Of a DNA stretch of 64,000 bases, positions 44,071-53,028 are shown one piece after another. Source of the DNA: Acidobacteriota bacterium (lineage in GTDB: Bacteria > Acidobacteriota > Terriglobia > Acidiferrales > UBA7541); assembly GCA_013289835.1 (NCBI GenBank), contig JABCZG010000002.1, positions 124,001 to 188,000 of the forward strand, in the 5' to 3' direction. The position numbers were made by a program, and so were the translations under genes. Each line of letters starts with the position of its first letter. The first letter of the stretch is position 1. The notes beneath the pieces were generated by a model, which was given only the letters and a program-made list of their open reading frames with translations, had not been told where the DNA came from and ran no database searches.

Positions 44071-45015
44071 ATGACTTCTCGTTTTCGTCTCTTTGTCTTG
44101 CCGCTACTCGTGCTGGCCCTGCTATGCTCCGCCTGCTCGAAGCTTACAGACAAAAAAAACTCGGCAAACTCGAGCGCGCAACCCGGCTCCCGCCCCACCA
44201 TCGTTTTCATGACCGATTTCGGCGCCGCCAACGACGCCGTGGCCATCTGCAAAGCCGTTATGCTCAGCGTGGCGCCCGACGCGCGCATCATGGACATCAC
44301 CCATCAAGTCACTCCGTTTTCCATCGAAGAAGCCGCGCGCTTCCTCGAAGCCGTCACCCCCTACTATCCCGAGGGAACCGTTTTCGTTGCCGTCATCGAC
44401 CCCGGCGTCGGCACCTCCCGCAAAGCCATCGTCGTCAAATCCCGCAAGGGCCAATATTTTGTTCTCCCCGACAACGGCCTGATCACTCCCGTGCTCGATC
44501 GCGACGGCCTCGCCATGGCCCGCGAAATCACCAATCAAAACTGGATGATCCAGTCCGCCATTTCCTCCACGTTCCATGGCCGCGATATTTTTTCTCCCGC
44601 CGGCGCGCACCTCGCCGCCGGATGGGATTTCAATCTCGTCGGCCCCGAGGTCACCCAACTCGTCCGCCTCACTCCAAAATCCTCTACCACGACCGACAAG
44701 GGCATCGACGGCGACATCATCGGCCTCGACGATCCCTTCGGCTCGCTCATCACCGATATTCCCGGCGACGAATTCAAAAAGCTCGGCTACAACCTGGGCG
44801 ATAAAGTCGTCGTTCAGCTCAACAAAAAAACCGTCGCGCTTCCTTACGCCAAGACCTTCATGGACGTCCCTGTGGGCGATTCGCTTCTCTACATTGATTC
44901 CCGCGGCCGCGTCGGCATTGCCATCAACCAGGGCAACTATTCGAAAAAGTTTGCCGTCGAGCCCCCCGGCACCGTCTCTATCCCGCGCAAAGGCACACCG
45001 CTCAAGGGAAAGTAA
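44071..45015 (+). CDS. DUF62 SAM hydrolase (S-adenosylmethionine hydroxide adenosyltransferase), with signal peptide
   Basis: 314 residues from the ATG at 44071, 5 bases after CGGAG. The body is a full DUF62/chlorinase-fluorinase-fold protein: FMTDFGAANDAV, DARIMDITHQVTPFSI, VFVAVIDPGVGTSRKAIVV and YFVLPDNGLITPV. The Asp-Arg-His triad appears present (Asp in VIDPG, Arg in GTSRK, His in TFHGRD). Cytoplasmic members split SAM to adenosine and methionine. Here an N-terminal hydrophobic leader ending LCSACSKL and a Ser/Asn linker predict export as a lipoprotein, which is unexpected for a SAM-using enzyme. Confidence 0.87.
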   Translation: MTSRFRLFVLPLLVLALLCSACSKLTDKKNSANSSAQPGSRPTIVFMTDFGAANDAVAICKAVMLSVAPDARIMDITHQVTPFSIEEAARFLEAVTPYYPEGTVFVAVIDPGVGTSRKAIVVKSRKGQYFVLPDNGLITPVLDRDGLAMAREITNQNWMIQSAISSTFHGRDIFSPAGAHLAAGWDFNLVGPEVTQLVRLTPKSSTTTDKGIDGDIIGLDDPFGSLITDIPGDEFKKLGYNLGDKVVVQLNKKTVALPYAKTFMDVPVGDSLLYIDSRGRVGIAINQGNYSKKFAVEPPGTVSIPRKGTPLKGK

Positions 45016-45258
45016 GGCCTGTCTTCGAGCGCTCTTCTGAACATTGGCTGCGGCAATCTGGCGCGCTCCTGTCGTAAAGGTCTTCTAAATTCTCTTGCTC
45101 ATCACTCGGTTCCCCTGCTTTTTTGGGCCGCCCGGCGCCAAAAACCTATTTTGGGCGAGATTCTTCGGAACTTCTCCCGCCTGCACTCGTATCTCACTAA
45201 CGAATCGCCAAACTCTACGCTCCGTTGTAAGGTCACTTACGCGAGGGAGGTCCGCCTC

Positions 45259-47730
45259 ATGGAATCCGTTGGCAGCCAGCTCAAGCAGGTCCTGCGCAGA
45301 CTCCGCAACGCCCCCATGTTCACCGCCATCACCCTCATCACTCTCGCCGCCGGCGTCGGAGCCAACACCGTCGTCTTCAGCGTCCTCGAAGGCGTCCTGC
45401 TGAAGCCCCTGCCCTATCCCAAAGCCGACGAGCTCGTCGGCGTCTGGCACACCGCCCCAGGCATCAACATCAAAAACCTCAACATGTCTCCCTCCAACTA
45501 TTTCATCTATCGCGAACAGGGGCGCACCTTTCAGGACATCGGCCTCTATCAAGGCGATTCCGTCAGCGTCACCGGCCTCGCTGAACCCGAACAAGTTCAG
45601 TCGATTAACGTCACCGAAGGCCTTCTTCCCCTCCTCGGTTTTACTCCCATTCTCGGCCACACTTTCACCAAGCAAGAAGATTCCCCCGGCGCTTCCCCAA
45701 CCGTCATCCTCACGTATGGCTATTGGCAAAGAAAGTTTGGCGCCGACCCCAATGTGATCGGCAAAAACATCATTGTGGATAGCAAATCCAGCCAAATCAT
45801 CGGCGTCCTGCCACAGAAATTTCATTTTCTGGACTGGGACGACCCCGCCCTACTCACTCCGTTTCAGTTGGATCGCAACAAGGTTCACCTCGGCAACTTC
45901 AGCCACGAAGCGATTGCCCGCCTCAAGCCCGGTGTAACCATGGAGCAAGCCAACGCCGACGTCGCTCGCATGCTACCCATCGTCATGAGCTCGTTTCCCC
46001 CGCCGCCGGGCTTCAGCCTCAGACTCTTTGAAGATGCCCACATGGGACCAAATGTCCGCTCTCTCAAGCAGGATGTCGTCGGTGACGTAGGCACCGTTTT
46101 ATGGGTGCTTATGGGTTCTATCGGATTAGTGCTGCTGATTGCCTGCGCCAATGTCGCCAATCTGCTCCTCGTCCGCGTCGAAGGCCGCCGTCAGGAACTC
46201 GCCGTCCGCGCTGCCTTGGGCGCCACCCGCGGCCGCATCGCGGCCGATCTTCTCCTCGAAAGTGTTATTCTCGGCCTGCTAGGTAGCACTGTCGGATTAG
46301 GTTTTGCCTACGTCGCGCTTCGCATTCTGGCTTCCATCGCTCCTTCGGGACTTCCTCGCATCCGGGAAATCGGCTTGGATGGTCCGGTCCTGCTCTTCAC
46401 CCTCTTGATCGCGCTGCTCGCCAGCGTTCTATTCGGCTGCATTCCCATCATCAAGTACGCCGGCGTGCGCCTGAGCACCGGCATCCGCGAAGGAGGCCGC
46501 GCCCTCAGCCAAAGCAAAGAACAGCATCGTGCGCGCAGCGTCCTGGTCGTCGTTCAAGTTGCCATGGCGCTCGTTCTGCTCATCTGCTCCGGCCTGATGA
46601 TTCGCACCTTCCGCGCGCTCACCCACGTCAATCCCGGATTTGCCGCGCCGGCTACCTTGCAAACCTTTCGCATTTCCATCCCCGAAGCGCAGGTGAAAGA
46701 AAACGAAAAAGTCGTCCGACTCTATGACGAGGTTTTGCACAGACTCGCCGCAATTCCCGGCGTAGCTTCCGTGGGAGTTACTTCCAAAGTTCCCATGACC
46801 GGCGCGGGCTGGACCGATCCCGTCTTTGTTGCGGATCAAACGTACGCCGAAGGCCAGCTTCCTCCGCTTCGCAACTTCCGATTCGTCTCGCCCGGATATC
46901 TCGGCACCGCAGGCACGCCGCTGTTGACGGGTCGCGAGTTCACCTGGGATGACACGTACAAGAAACTCCCCGTCGCCATCGTTTCGGAAAATGTCGCTCG
47001 CGAGCATTGGCACGATCCGTCCGCCGCTCTCGGCAAGCGCATCCGCGTCAGCACCAAAGACGACTGGCGCGAAATCATCGGTGTCGTCGGCAACGTATAC
47101 GAGGACGGCGTCAGTCAGCCCGCCAACACCTCCATTTATTGGCCGCTTCTGATGGATCACTTCGAAAGCGACGACACCTTTGTGATGCGTGATGTCGCGT
47201 TTGCCCTCCGCAGCTCCCGCGTTGGCGCGCAAAGTTTCTTGAACGATGTCCGCCAAGCCGTGTGGTCCGTGGATCCCAATCTCCCGCTCGCCGACGTCCA
47301 TTCCGTGGATTTCTACTACAAGCGCTCCATGGCCCGAACTTCCTTCACGCTGATCATGCTCGGCGTCGCCGGCACCATGGCGCTCTTGCTCGGCGTCGTC
47401 GGCATCTACGGCGTAATTGCCTATTCCGTCTCCCAGCGCACCCGCGAAATCGGCATTCGCATGGCCCTAGGCGCACAGCAGCAAACCCTCACCGGCATGT
47501 TCGTCCGCCACGGCCTCTCGCTGACCGCCATCGGCGTAGCCATCGGCCTGGCCACCGCCATAATCGTCATGCGCCTGATGTCCTCCCTGCTCTTCAAAGT
47601 AAGCTTCATCGACCCCATCGCCTACATCGCCGCGTCCCTGGGCCTAGTAGCCACCGCCTTCCTCGCCAGCTACCTCCCCTCCCGCCGCGCCGCCACCGTA
47701 GACCCCGTCGAAGCCCTCCGCGCCGAATAG
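45259..47730 (+). CDS. orphan duplicated FtsX/MacB-type permease (ADOP), second copy
   Basis: 823 residues from the ATG at 45259, 8 bases after GGGAGG; an in-frame start at 45151 lies upstream. It begins VLRRLRNAPMFTAITLITLAAGVGANTVVFSVLEGVLLKPLPYP, then carries a MacB periplasmic domain, FtsX domain 1 ([33 protein letters not shown]), a second periplasmic domain, and FtsX domain 2 (GVIAYSVSQRTREIGIRMALGAQ). No ATPase is adjacent. It has the same architecture as the protein encoded at 31499-33934, but is diverged in sequence. Confidence 0.92.
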   Translation: MESVGSQLKQVLRRLRNAPMFTAITLITLAAGVGANTVVFSVLEGVLLKPLPYPKADELVGVWHTAPGINIKNLNMSPSNYFIYREQGRTFQDIGLYQGDSVSVTGLAEPEQVQSINVTEGLLPLLGFTPILGHTFTKQEDSPGASPTVILTYGYWQRKFGADPNVIGKNIIVDSKSSQIIGVLPQKFHFLDWDDPALLTPFQLDRNKVHLGNFSHEAIARLKPGVTMEQANADVARMLPIVMSSFPPPPGFSLRLFEDAHMGPNVRSLKQDVVGDVGTVLWVLMGSIGLVLLIACANVANLLLVRVEGRRQELAVRAALGATRGRIAADLLLESVILGLLGSTVGLGFAYVALRILASIAPSGLPRIREIGLDGPVLLFTLLIALLASVLFGCIPIIKYAGVRLSTGIREGGRALSQSKEQHRARSVLVVVQVAMALVLLICSGLMIRTFRALTHVNPGFAAPATLQTFRISIPEAQVKENEKVVRLYDEVLHRLAAIPGVASVGVTSKVPMTGAGWTDPVFVADQTYAEGQLPPLRNFRFVSPGYLGTAGTPLLTGREFTWDDTYKKLPVAIVSENVAREHWHDPSAALGKRIRVSTKDDWREIIGVVGNVYEDGVSQPANTSIYWPLLMDHFESDDTFVMRDVAFALRSSRVGAQSFLNDVRQAVWSVDPNLPLADVHSVDFYYKRSMARTSFTLIMLGVAGTMALLLGVVGIYGVIAYSVSQRTREIGIRMALGAQQQTLTGMFVRHGLSLTAIGVAIGLATAIIVMRLMSSLLFKVSFIDPIAYIAASLGLVATAFLASYLPSRRAATVDPVEALRAE

Positions 47731-47807
47731 CCCCGGCCGCAGCTTCCGCAGCCCAAATCCCACTTGACTTCGGTACACTATTCCCTAGGTAAAAGCCTAT
47801 TTGGAGT

Positions 47808-47837
47808 GCGGCAGCCCTGCTGCCGCTTTTTCGTTTT
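47808..47837 (+). terminator. intrinsic terminator after the second orphan permease
   Basis: GCGGCAG (47808-47814) pairs with CTGCCGC (47820-47826) with loop CCCTG, then TTTTTCGTTTT. It is 77 bases past the stop codon. Confidence 0.82.
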
Positions 47838-47894
47838 CAGCCCCCATGCCGACGTCAACCGCTTGGCAAGCCTTCCGAGCACAATGCTAACCCA

Positions 47895-47980
47895 TTTAGA
47901 ATCAACACATCTGTAAGTGTTGATTCTAAACAACTTACATGGCATCTAAACTCTTTAGAATCAACGCTTACAAAAAACCG
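47895..47980. repeat. interspersed repeat, copy 2
   Basis: TTTAGAATCAACAC (47895-47908) and its exact inverse (47917-47930) form a 14-bp hairpin with an 8-base loop. CAACTTACATGGC and a further forward unit TTTAGAATCAACGCTTAC (47954-47971) follow, then an A-run and a G-run. It matches copy 1 at 7049-7162 in order and spacing style. The rest of the gap 47731-48257 has a terminator and A/C-rich CAACTGAAAAC-like tracts (48099-48175), and no gene. Confidence 0.72.
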
Positions 47981-48257
47981 GGGGAGGGGCTTGTATCAGT
48001 CCTAAAGTCCCCTTATGCCCAGCAAGCGAAACTGCTTTGAGTCGCCCGGAGAGGGTCGTCAAAGACTTCATTCTTCTCCGACGGAAAACTGGCAACCGAC
48101 AACTGAAAACCGTGCCAATACAAATTCACCATCTTCTCCTCTCTGACTAAATACTTACAACTAACAACTAAGAACCGATCATCCGCGACCAACAAAATTT
48201 GCTTTTTCCAAAGACCGGACCAACAATAAAGAAGCATCCTCAAACCGCGAGGTCACC

Positions 48258-49472
48258 ATGCCCGAAGCCGTCATAGTTTCCGCCGTCCGTACTCCCGTAG
48301 GCCGCGCCTTCAAAGGCTCTCTCCGCGCCACGCGCCCCGACGATCTCGCCGCGCTTGCCATCAAGGAGGCGCTCGCCCGCGTCCCCGGCCTCGACCCCAA
48401 AGAAATCGACGACGTTATCCTCGGCTGCGCCATGCCCGAAGGCGAACAAGGCATGAACGTTGCCCGCATCGCCTCCCTACGCGCCGGACTTCCCGTCGAA
48501 ACCAGCGCCATGACCATCAATCGCTTCTGCTCTTCCGGCCTGCAAGCCATCGCCCTCGCCGCCGAACGCATCCGCTCTGGCTCCGCCGAAATCATCGTCG
48601 CCGGCGGCACCGAATCCATGTCCATGGTCCCCATGGGCGGCAACAAAGTTTCCCCCAATCCCTGGCTCGTCGATCACTCTCCCGACACCTACATCAACAT
48701 GGGCCTCGGCACCGAAAACATCGCGCGCAAATTCGGCATCACCCGCGAGCAAGCCGACCAGTTCGCCGCCGACTCCCACAAAAAAGCCCTCGCCGCCATC
48801 GCCGCCGGAAATTTCAAGGACGAAACCATTCCCGTCGAAGTGAAAATTACCTCGCTCACCAACGGCAACGGCGCTTCCTCCAAATCAAAAGGTGGGATGG
48901 TGAAGCCCACGACGCAAACTTTTGTGTTTGCGACCGATGAACTCCCGCGCGCTGACACTAATCTCGAGGTACTCGCCACACTCAAGCCCGCCTTCCACGC
49001 CAAGGGCAGCGTTACCGCCGGAAACAGTTCGCCCATGAGCGACGGCGCCGCCGCCACCGTTGTGATGTCCGACGCGCGCGCCAAATCGCTCGGCCTCAAG
49101 CCGCTCGTGCGTTTCGTCACCTACACCACCGCCGGAGTTCTCCCCGAAGAATTCGGCATCGGGCCAGTGCGCGCCATCCCCAAAGCCCTGAAGCTCGCCG
49201 GCCTCTCCCTCAACGACATCGCCGTCATCGAACTCAACGAAGCCTTCGCCGCGCAATCTCTCTCCGTCATCCAGCAAGCCGGCCTCGACGCCTCCCGCGT
49301 CAACCCCAACGGCGGCGCCATCGCCCTCGGCCATCCCCTCGGCTGCACCGGTGCAAAACTCACCGCCACCATCATCCGCGAACTCCAACGCCGCAACGCC
49401 CGTTACGGCATGGTCACCATGTGCATCGGCGGAGGCATGGGCGCCGCCGGCATCTTCGAGCGCCTCTCTTGA
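48258..49472 (+). CDS. thiolase (acetyl-CoA acyltransferase, FadA type)
   Basis: 404 residues. Thiolases cleave 3-ketoacyl-CoA (beta-oxidation) or condense acetyl-CoA. The active-site Cys is in [13 protein letters not shown] (about residue 91). Also present are [21 protein letters not shown], the His in [16 protein letters not shown] and the second Cys in [12 protein letters not shown]. The sequence form is closer to degradative FadA-type thiolases than to AtoB. No fadB partner is adjacent; the acyl-CoA dehydrogenase at 58435 is 9 kb away. Confidence 0.93.
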   Translation: MPEAVIVSAVRTPVGRAFKGSLRATRPDDLAALAIKEALARVPGLDPKEIDDVILGCAMPEGEQGMNVARIASLRAGLPVETSAMTINRFCSSGLQAIALAAERIRSGSAEIIVAGGTESMSMVPMGGNKVSPNPWLVDHSPDTYINMGLGTENIARKFGITREQADQFAADSHKKALAAIAAGNFKDETIPVEVKITSLTNGNGASSKSKGGMVKPTTQTFVFATDELPRADTNLEVLATLKPAFHAKGSVTAGNSSPMSDGAAATVVMSDARAKSLGLKPLVRFVTYTTAGVLPEEFGIGPVRAIPKALKLAGLSLNDIAVIELNEAFAAQSLSVIQQAGLDASRVNPNGGAIALGHPLGCTGAKLTATIIRELQRRNARYGMVTMCIGGGMGAAGIFERLS

Positions 49473-49513
49473 ACGAACGCCTTTCTTGAACCTGAACGCG
49501 CAATCCTCGACGA

Positions 49514-49542
49514 TGTCATCCCGAGCGCAGCGAGGGATCTGC
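49514..49542. repeat. GTCATCCCGAGCGCAGCGAGG-type interspersed repeat
   Basis: TGTCATCCCGAGCGCAGCG followed by AGGGATCTGC is a motif I recognise as scattered between genes in acidobacterial genomes. A degenerate copy GTCATTTCGAGCGAAGC is at 49699-49715. Both lie in the repeat-rich gap 49473-49912, which has no gene. Confidence 0.55.
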
Positions 49543-49656
49543 TTTCCCCCGCGCGTTCGCGCATCTTTGTAGTGGCCGGTCTTTCGCGTCTTTTGCGTCC
49601 CCGCGGTTTCTGCCGGGAAGACCGGTGCGTTTTCTCTTTCTCCTGGTTTTCGTAGC

Positions 49657-49674
49657 GCCGGGCTTCAGCCCGGC
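49657..49674. repeat. GCCGGGCTTCAGCCCGGC palindrome
   Basis: An 18-base perfect palindromic hairpin (8-bp stem, 2-base loop), preceded by CGTAGC. It is another dispersed intergenic element type, located in the same gap as the GTCATCCCGAGC repeats. Confidence 0.5.
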
Positions 49675-49788
49675 AATCTGCTGCGCATCCACACAACCGT
49701 CATTTCGAGCGAAGCAGGCCGACGCTTTTTCTTCCCTTCCGCTCCTGCGGAAGGTCGGCCTGCGAAGAGAGAAATCTCGCTTACTCTT

Positions 49789-49822
49789 TTCTCTGAGTTC
49801 TCTGTGTCTCTGCGTTGAGTTT
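49789..49822. repeat. CTCTGTG/CTCTGCGTT interspersed tract, second copy
   Basis: GTTCTCTGTGTCTCTGCGTT (49798-49817) followed by GAG resembles the tract at 8281-8330. No coding content. Confidence 0.45.
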
Positions 49823-49912
49823 TCCGGTTTTTTCTTGTATTGCAATGTCTCGCATCGAATGTTGACGAGGTCATCTAATCGGGTTAGTTTCTTCTCCTCT
49901 GAGGATCTTCCG

Positions 49913-50659
49913 ATGAAATCTATTTTCTTCGCCGCTACTCTTCTCCTCGCTTTTTCTGTGAGCGCTCAAGCTCCAGTTGCCGTCCCCATCCCCCAGGAAC
50001 CCCACCACCACCTGGTCCTTGAAAACGACTACGTCCGCGTCTTCCGCGTATCGGTCCCCGCCCACGAATCCACGCTCCTCCATCAACACGACGTCCCCTA
50101 CCTCTACGTCTCGCTCGGCCCCGCCGACGTCATCAACGCCGTCCAAGGCAAACCCGAAGCTCATCTCGTCATGGTCGACGGCCAACTCGGCTACTCCCCC
50201 GGCCACTTCGCCCACATCGCCCGCAATGATTCCGACCTCCCCTTCAACAACGTCACCATTGAGCTCCTGAAGCCCCAGAAAAACCCTCACAACATCTGCC
50301 GAGAGGTAATCCCCGGCGCAGTGAGGGACTGTTCGGGCCCTCCAATAACTCGGATCCCTGATTTCCCAGACAAAGGTTTACCACTCTTCGAGACGGGCGA
50401 GGTCTTTGTCCAAGAGGTCTACATACCAAAGAGACCCAATCATGCGGGCCTGCTCGAAGGTCCCGACGTGCTTTTAGTTGCTCTCGCAAACCCAAACTTG
50501 AAACTCCGCGTACCTGGCCAACCTTCAGTAAAACTCGCCACCGGCGCGGTGACATGGCTGACGGCAGGCCAGAAGTGCTCAATCTCTGCGCCCCGCGGAG
50601 TTCCATTGCACTTCCTGCTGCTTACGTTCAGTGACGGAACAGCAGTCGCTCGACCGTAA
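49913..50659 (+). CDS. exported cupin-like protein
   Basis: 248 residues from the ATG at 49913; an upstream in-frame extension runs through the repeat region and is not coding. The signal peptide is KSIFFAATLLLAFSVSAQ. Residues about 30-120 have the cupin pattern: HHHLVLENDYVRVFRVSVPAHESTLLHQHDVPYLYV, with probable metal-binding His residues in LHQHD. A second cupin-like half follows (about 150-245). Its periplasmic function is unknown. It is convergent with the DUF1579-like gene (15-base gap). Confidence 0.68.
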   Translation: MKSIFFAATLLLAFSVSAQAPVAVPIPQEPHHHLVLENDYVRVFRVSVPAHESTLLHQHDVPYLYVSLGPADVINAVQGKPEAHLVMVDGQLGYSPGHFAHIARNDSDLPFNNVTIELLKPQKNPHNICREVIPGAVRDCSGPPITRIPDFPDKGLPLFETGEVFVQEVYIPKRPNHAGLLEGPDVLLVALANPNLKLRVPGQPSVKLATGAVTWLTAGQKCSISAPRGVPLHFLLLTFSDGTAVARP

Positions 50660-50674
50660 CGCATCAACTTATCG

Positions 50675-51268
50675 TTATTTTTTCTTGGCTTCGACGCGAA
50701 CGAACAAAGCTTCCGGCGCGCCCGGCATGGTCATGTATTCTTCGCTCACAAGTATTCCGGGCGCGCTAACGCGCGTCACATTGCGTAATTTAATCGTCGC
50801 GCCTTCGGCCGGAAACTCGAAGCGATACACCAGTGCGTCGCCCTCGAACTGCCCGGTCTGTATGATCGCTCCGGCAATTCCATTTCCGAAGACATACGCT
50901 TTGTATGCTTTTTCGCGCGCGTCCCAGGTCATCACCAGCAATCCCTCAAAATCGCCAACCGGCCCCTGCGAGTGAAACGAATTGACGAGCGATTGCCCGC
51001 CTGGCCCGAGCTTGCTGTGATACACCCCGGTGTTCACCCCGCCATTCGGAACGAACGCCGATTTGGGATACGTCTCCGTATAGTCCCATTCGCCCAAATA
51101 AAATTTCAGCCGCTCCATCTCCACTAAACCCGGCTTCGCCGCTTCGGCCGCAGGAGCAGCCGCCGGCTTCTCACCGGTTTTTTCCTGCAGCCCCGCCCAA
51201 AGAGGAACACCCAGCAGCATCGCAAAGAAAATCACCGCAATCGTCCGGATGCTTGAACTGTTTTCCAT
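50675..51268 (-). CDS. exported DUF1579-like protein
   Basis: 197 residues from the ATG at 51266-51268, preceded by AGGAGG. It has a hydrophobic signal sequence (TIAVIFFAMLLGVPLWAG), an Ala/Pro/Lys linker and then a lipocalin-like beta-barrel with the LKFYLGEWDYTETY opening typical of DUF1579 and THAP4-like fatty-acid-binding folds. It may bind a small hydrophobic ligand in the periplasm. Assignment is by pattern, moderately sure. Confidence 0.65.
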   Translation of the reverse strand: MENSSSIRTIAVIFFAMLLGVPLWAGLQEKTGEKPAAAPAAEAAKPGLVEMERLKFYLGEWDYTETYPKSAFVPNGGVNTGVYHSKLGPGGQSLVNSFHSQGPVGDFEGLLVMTWDAREKAYKAYVFGNGIAGAIIQTGQFEGDALVYRFEFPAEGATIKLRNVTRVSAPGILVSEEYMTMPGAPEALFVRVEAKKK

Positions 51269-51421
51269 GATTCCTCCTTTTTGAAAATATTCTTTGCAGC
51301 TGCGCCGATCAATCCCTCTCGAACTTCTCCATTCCGCCCTGCGGAAGAGTAAACGCAGAGAGCCGGATTTGCACTTCGATTTTTCCCGGTGCATCCTCCT
51401 CCGACACGGGCTACAGAACGA

Positions 51422-51458
51422 AAACGGCCTTCGGCGAATCTTGCGCCGAAGGCCGTTT
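51422..51458. terminator. perfect 15-bp terminator hairpin
   Basis: AAACGGCCTTCGGCG (51422-51436) and CGCCGAAGGCCGTTT (51444-51458) are exact inverted repeats with a 7-base loop. It lies 29 bases past the end of the minus-strand phosphoesterase gene, whose transcript would then read TTTTCGTT. Confidence 0.75.
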
Positions 51459-51487
51459 CGAGCGTTGCCTTTGGAAGTGTTCCCCGC

Positions 51488-52741
51488 TCAGCGCCGGCCG
51501 CAGGAAGAGATTCCGTGAAGCTCCTTGGTCGCGATGTCGGAGGTGACACAGCCGAAAAAGCCAACGAGCCCCGGCGCGCCTGCATACCCCAAATACGCGT
51601 CGGTATCGAAAATATCCTCGAGGGACTTCAGCAGCGAGTAGTGGTTGAAAGGGGTGTTGGAAACCGTACCGGGTTCGAGAAACGGTGAAAGAAGTACGGC
51701 GCCGGTCCGATCGCCCCCATAGCTTTCAAAGGTCAGGCTGATGGTTGAAGTGATGTTCGTGGACTGCGGAAAGGGAGCCAGGTTCGGACCGGGCTGTTCG
51801 TTGCAACAGAAAAGTCCCGGGGCAAGGATCGAAATACCGGTGGAAGTCACCTGTTCACTCAGTCCCCCTTCGTCAAAATTGATGACGATGAGGCCATCGC
51901 GCTGATACGCGGGCGAAGCCATGATGAGCGGGATCCACTTTTGCAGGAACGCATTGGCGGAGACCAGTCCTCCCGGCTGCCCGTTCTTGCAGGGGGCGTC
52001 ATGGCCGTCATCGCAAAGGTTGGGCGTAATGAAGACAAAGTTGGGAGTGGCGGACTCGTGAAGGAGGTCCTGAGGCAAAAGATTGAGGTTGACGACGTGA
52101 GACGCGCAATCAGGTGAATCAATGATGGAATGAAAATAAACGAAGGGATCGTGCCGGGAAGCGTACTGGTCGCCCAGAGGAACGGAAGCCGAAGGAGCCT
52201 CCGCGGTTTGCGTCAGATCCACAGAGTTGAGAGCCGGGTGGCCGCAGACGACCGCTTCGCGAGCGGGATCGTTGCCCATATCTTCCATGTAGCCGCGCCA
52301 CGTTTTGCCGATCGAGGTCAGTTGGTCGCCGAGGGTCTTAATGGAGGCAGGATAGACGCAGCCGCTGCCACTGGCCTGACCGTCGGGAGTCACACCACTC
52401 AGCGCAAAATCCTGGTAGACCTGGCAGTCATTGCGAGTCTCTGGCGTAGCGGCCTGTCCGCTAATCATGGCGACGTAGTTGTCCAGGCTCACGTGACCTG
52501 TGCCATAGTACTGGTTTAGCAGAACTCCTTGACTGGGCAGCGTCTGGGCCAGGTAAGGCGCTTTGGAAGTTGGACCAAACGTGACGTCAAAACCCTCGTT
52601 TTCCAGAACAATGACAAAAACATGCTTGATGCGGTGGCGAAGATCGTCGGAATCGTGCGGTGAAGCGAGGGTCCGAACGGGGAATGCTCCGAGAAAGGCC
52701 GCCAGGAACAAAGGCAACCAAAGTTGCTTGGTCGTTGTCAC
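51488..52741 (-). CDS. exported phosphoesterase (phospholipase C/acid phosphatase AcpA family)
   Basis: 417 residues starting at the GTG 52739-52741 behind AGGAGGAG. A signal peptide (LWLPLFLAAFLGAFPVRTLAS) precedes a PF04185-type phosphoesterase domain: HVFVIVLENEGFD (metal-binding Glu-Asn), NQYYGTGHVSLDNYVAMISGQ, FVFITPNLCDDGHDAPC, LIVINFDEGG (metal-binding Asp-Glu) and FNHYSLLKSLEDIF. Substrates of the family are phospholipids or phosphate monoesters. Eight or more cysteines suggest disulfides, in keeping with export. Confidence 0.86.
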   Translation of the reverse strand: MTTTKQLWLPLFLAAFLGAFPVRTLASPHDSDDLRHRIKHVFVIVLENEGFDVTFGPTSKAPYLAQTLPSQGVLLNQYYGTGHVSLDNYVAMISGQAATPETRNDCQVYQDFALSGVTPDGQASGSGCVYPASIKTLGDQLTSIGKTWRGYMEDMGNDPAREAVVCGHPALNSVDLTQTAEAPSASVPLGDQYASRHDPFVYFHSIIDSPDCASHVVNLNLLPQDLLHESATPNFVFITPNLCDDGHDAPCKNGQPGGLVSANAFLQKWIPLIMASPAYQRDGLIVINFDEGGLSEQVTSTGISILAPGLFCCNEQPGPNLAPFPQSTNITSTISLTFESYGGDRTGAVLLSPFLEPGTVSNTPFNHYSLLKSLEDIFDTDAYLGYAGAPGLVGFFGCVTSDIATKELHGISSCGRR

Positions 52742-53028
52742 TATCTCCTCCTGAGATTTTTATTTTTTCAATTGCTGCAACAAATGGACCTGTCCCTGGA
52801 CTGGCTCTTGCGATTTGCCAGCAAGCAGGGTAGGTGCGCATTGTTACTGTGGGATTAGCATGGCGTGGCACTTCCTTGAACGAAGTGCGAGGACTATTTT
52901 CAAGTCGCGCACGTGGTATCGCTCCCCGGCCAATCCAGCGGATGGCGCTGGGGCTCGCGTTTGTTGCCCAATGGTTGGCGTTCGTGCATCCAATCGGTAG
53001 ACTCTCGGTGTTGGGGAAGGAGGCGGTT

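Noticed and set aside
48099..48175. CAACTGAAAAC/ACTAACAACTAAG tracts as a CRISPR or tandem repeat
   Set aside because: Units are irregular with no spacers; simple A/C-rich intergenic sequence.
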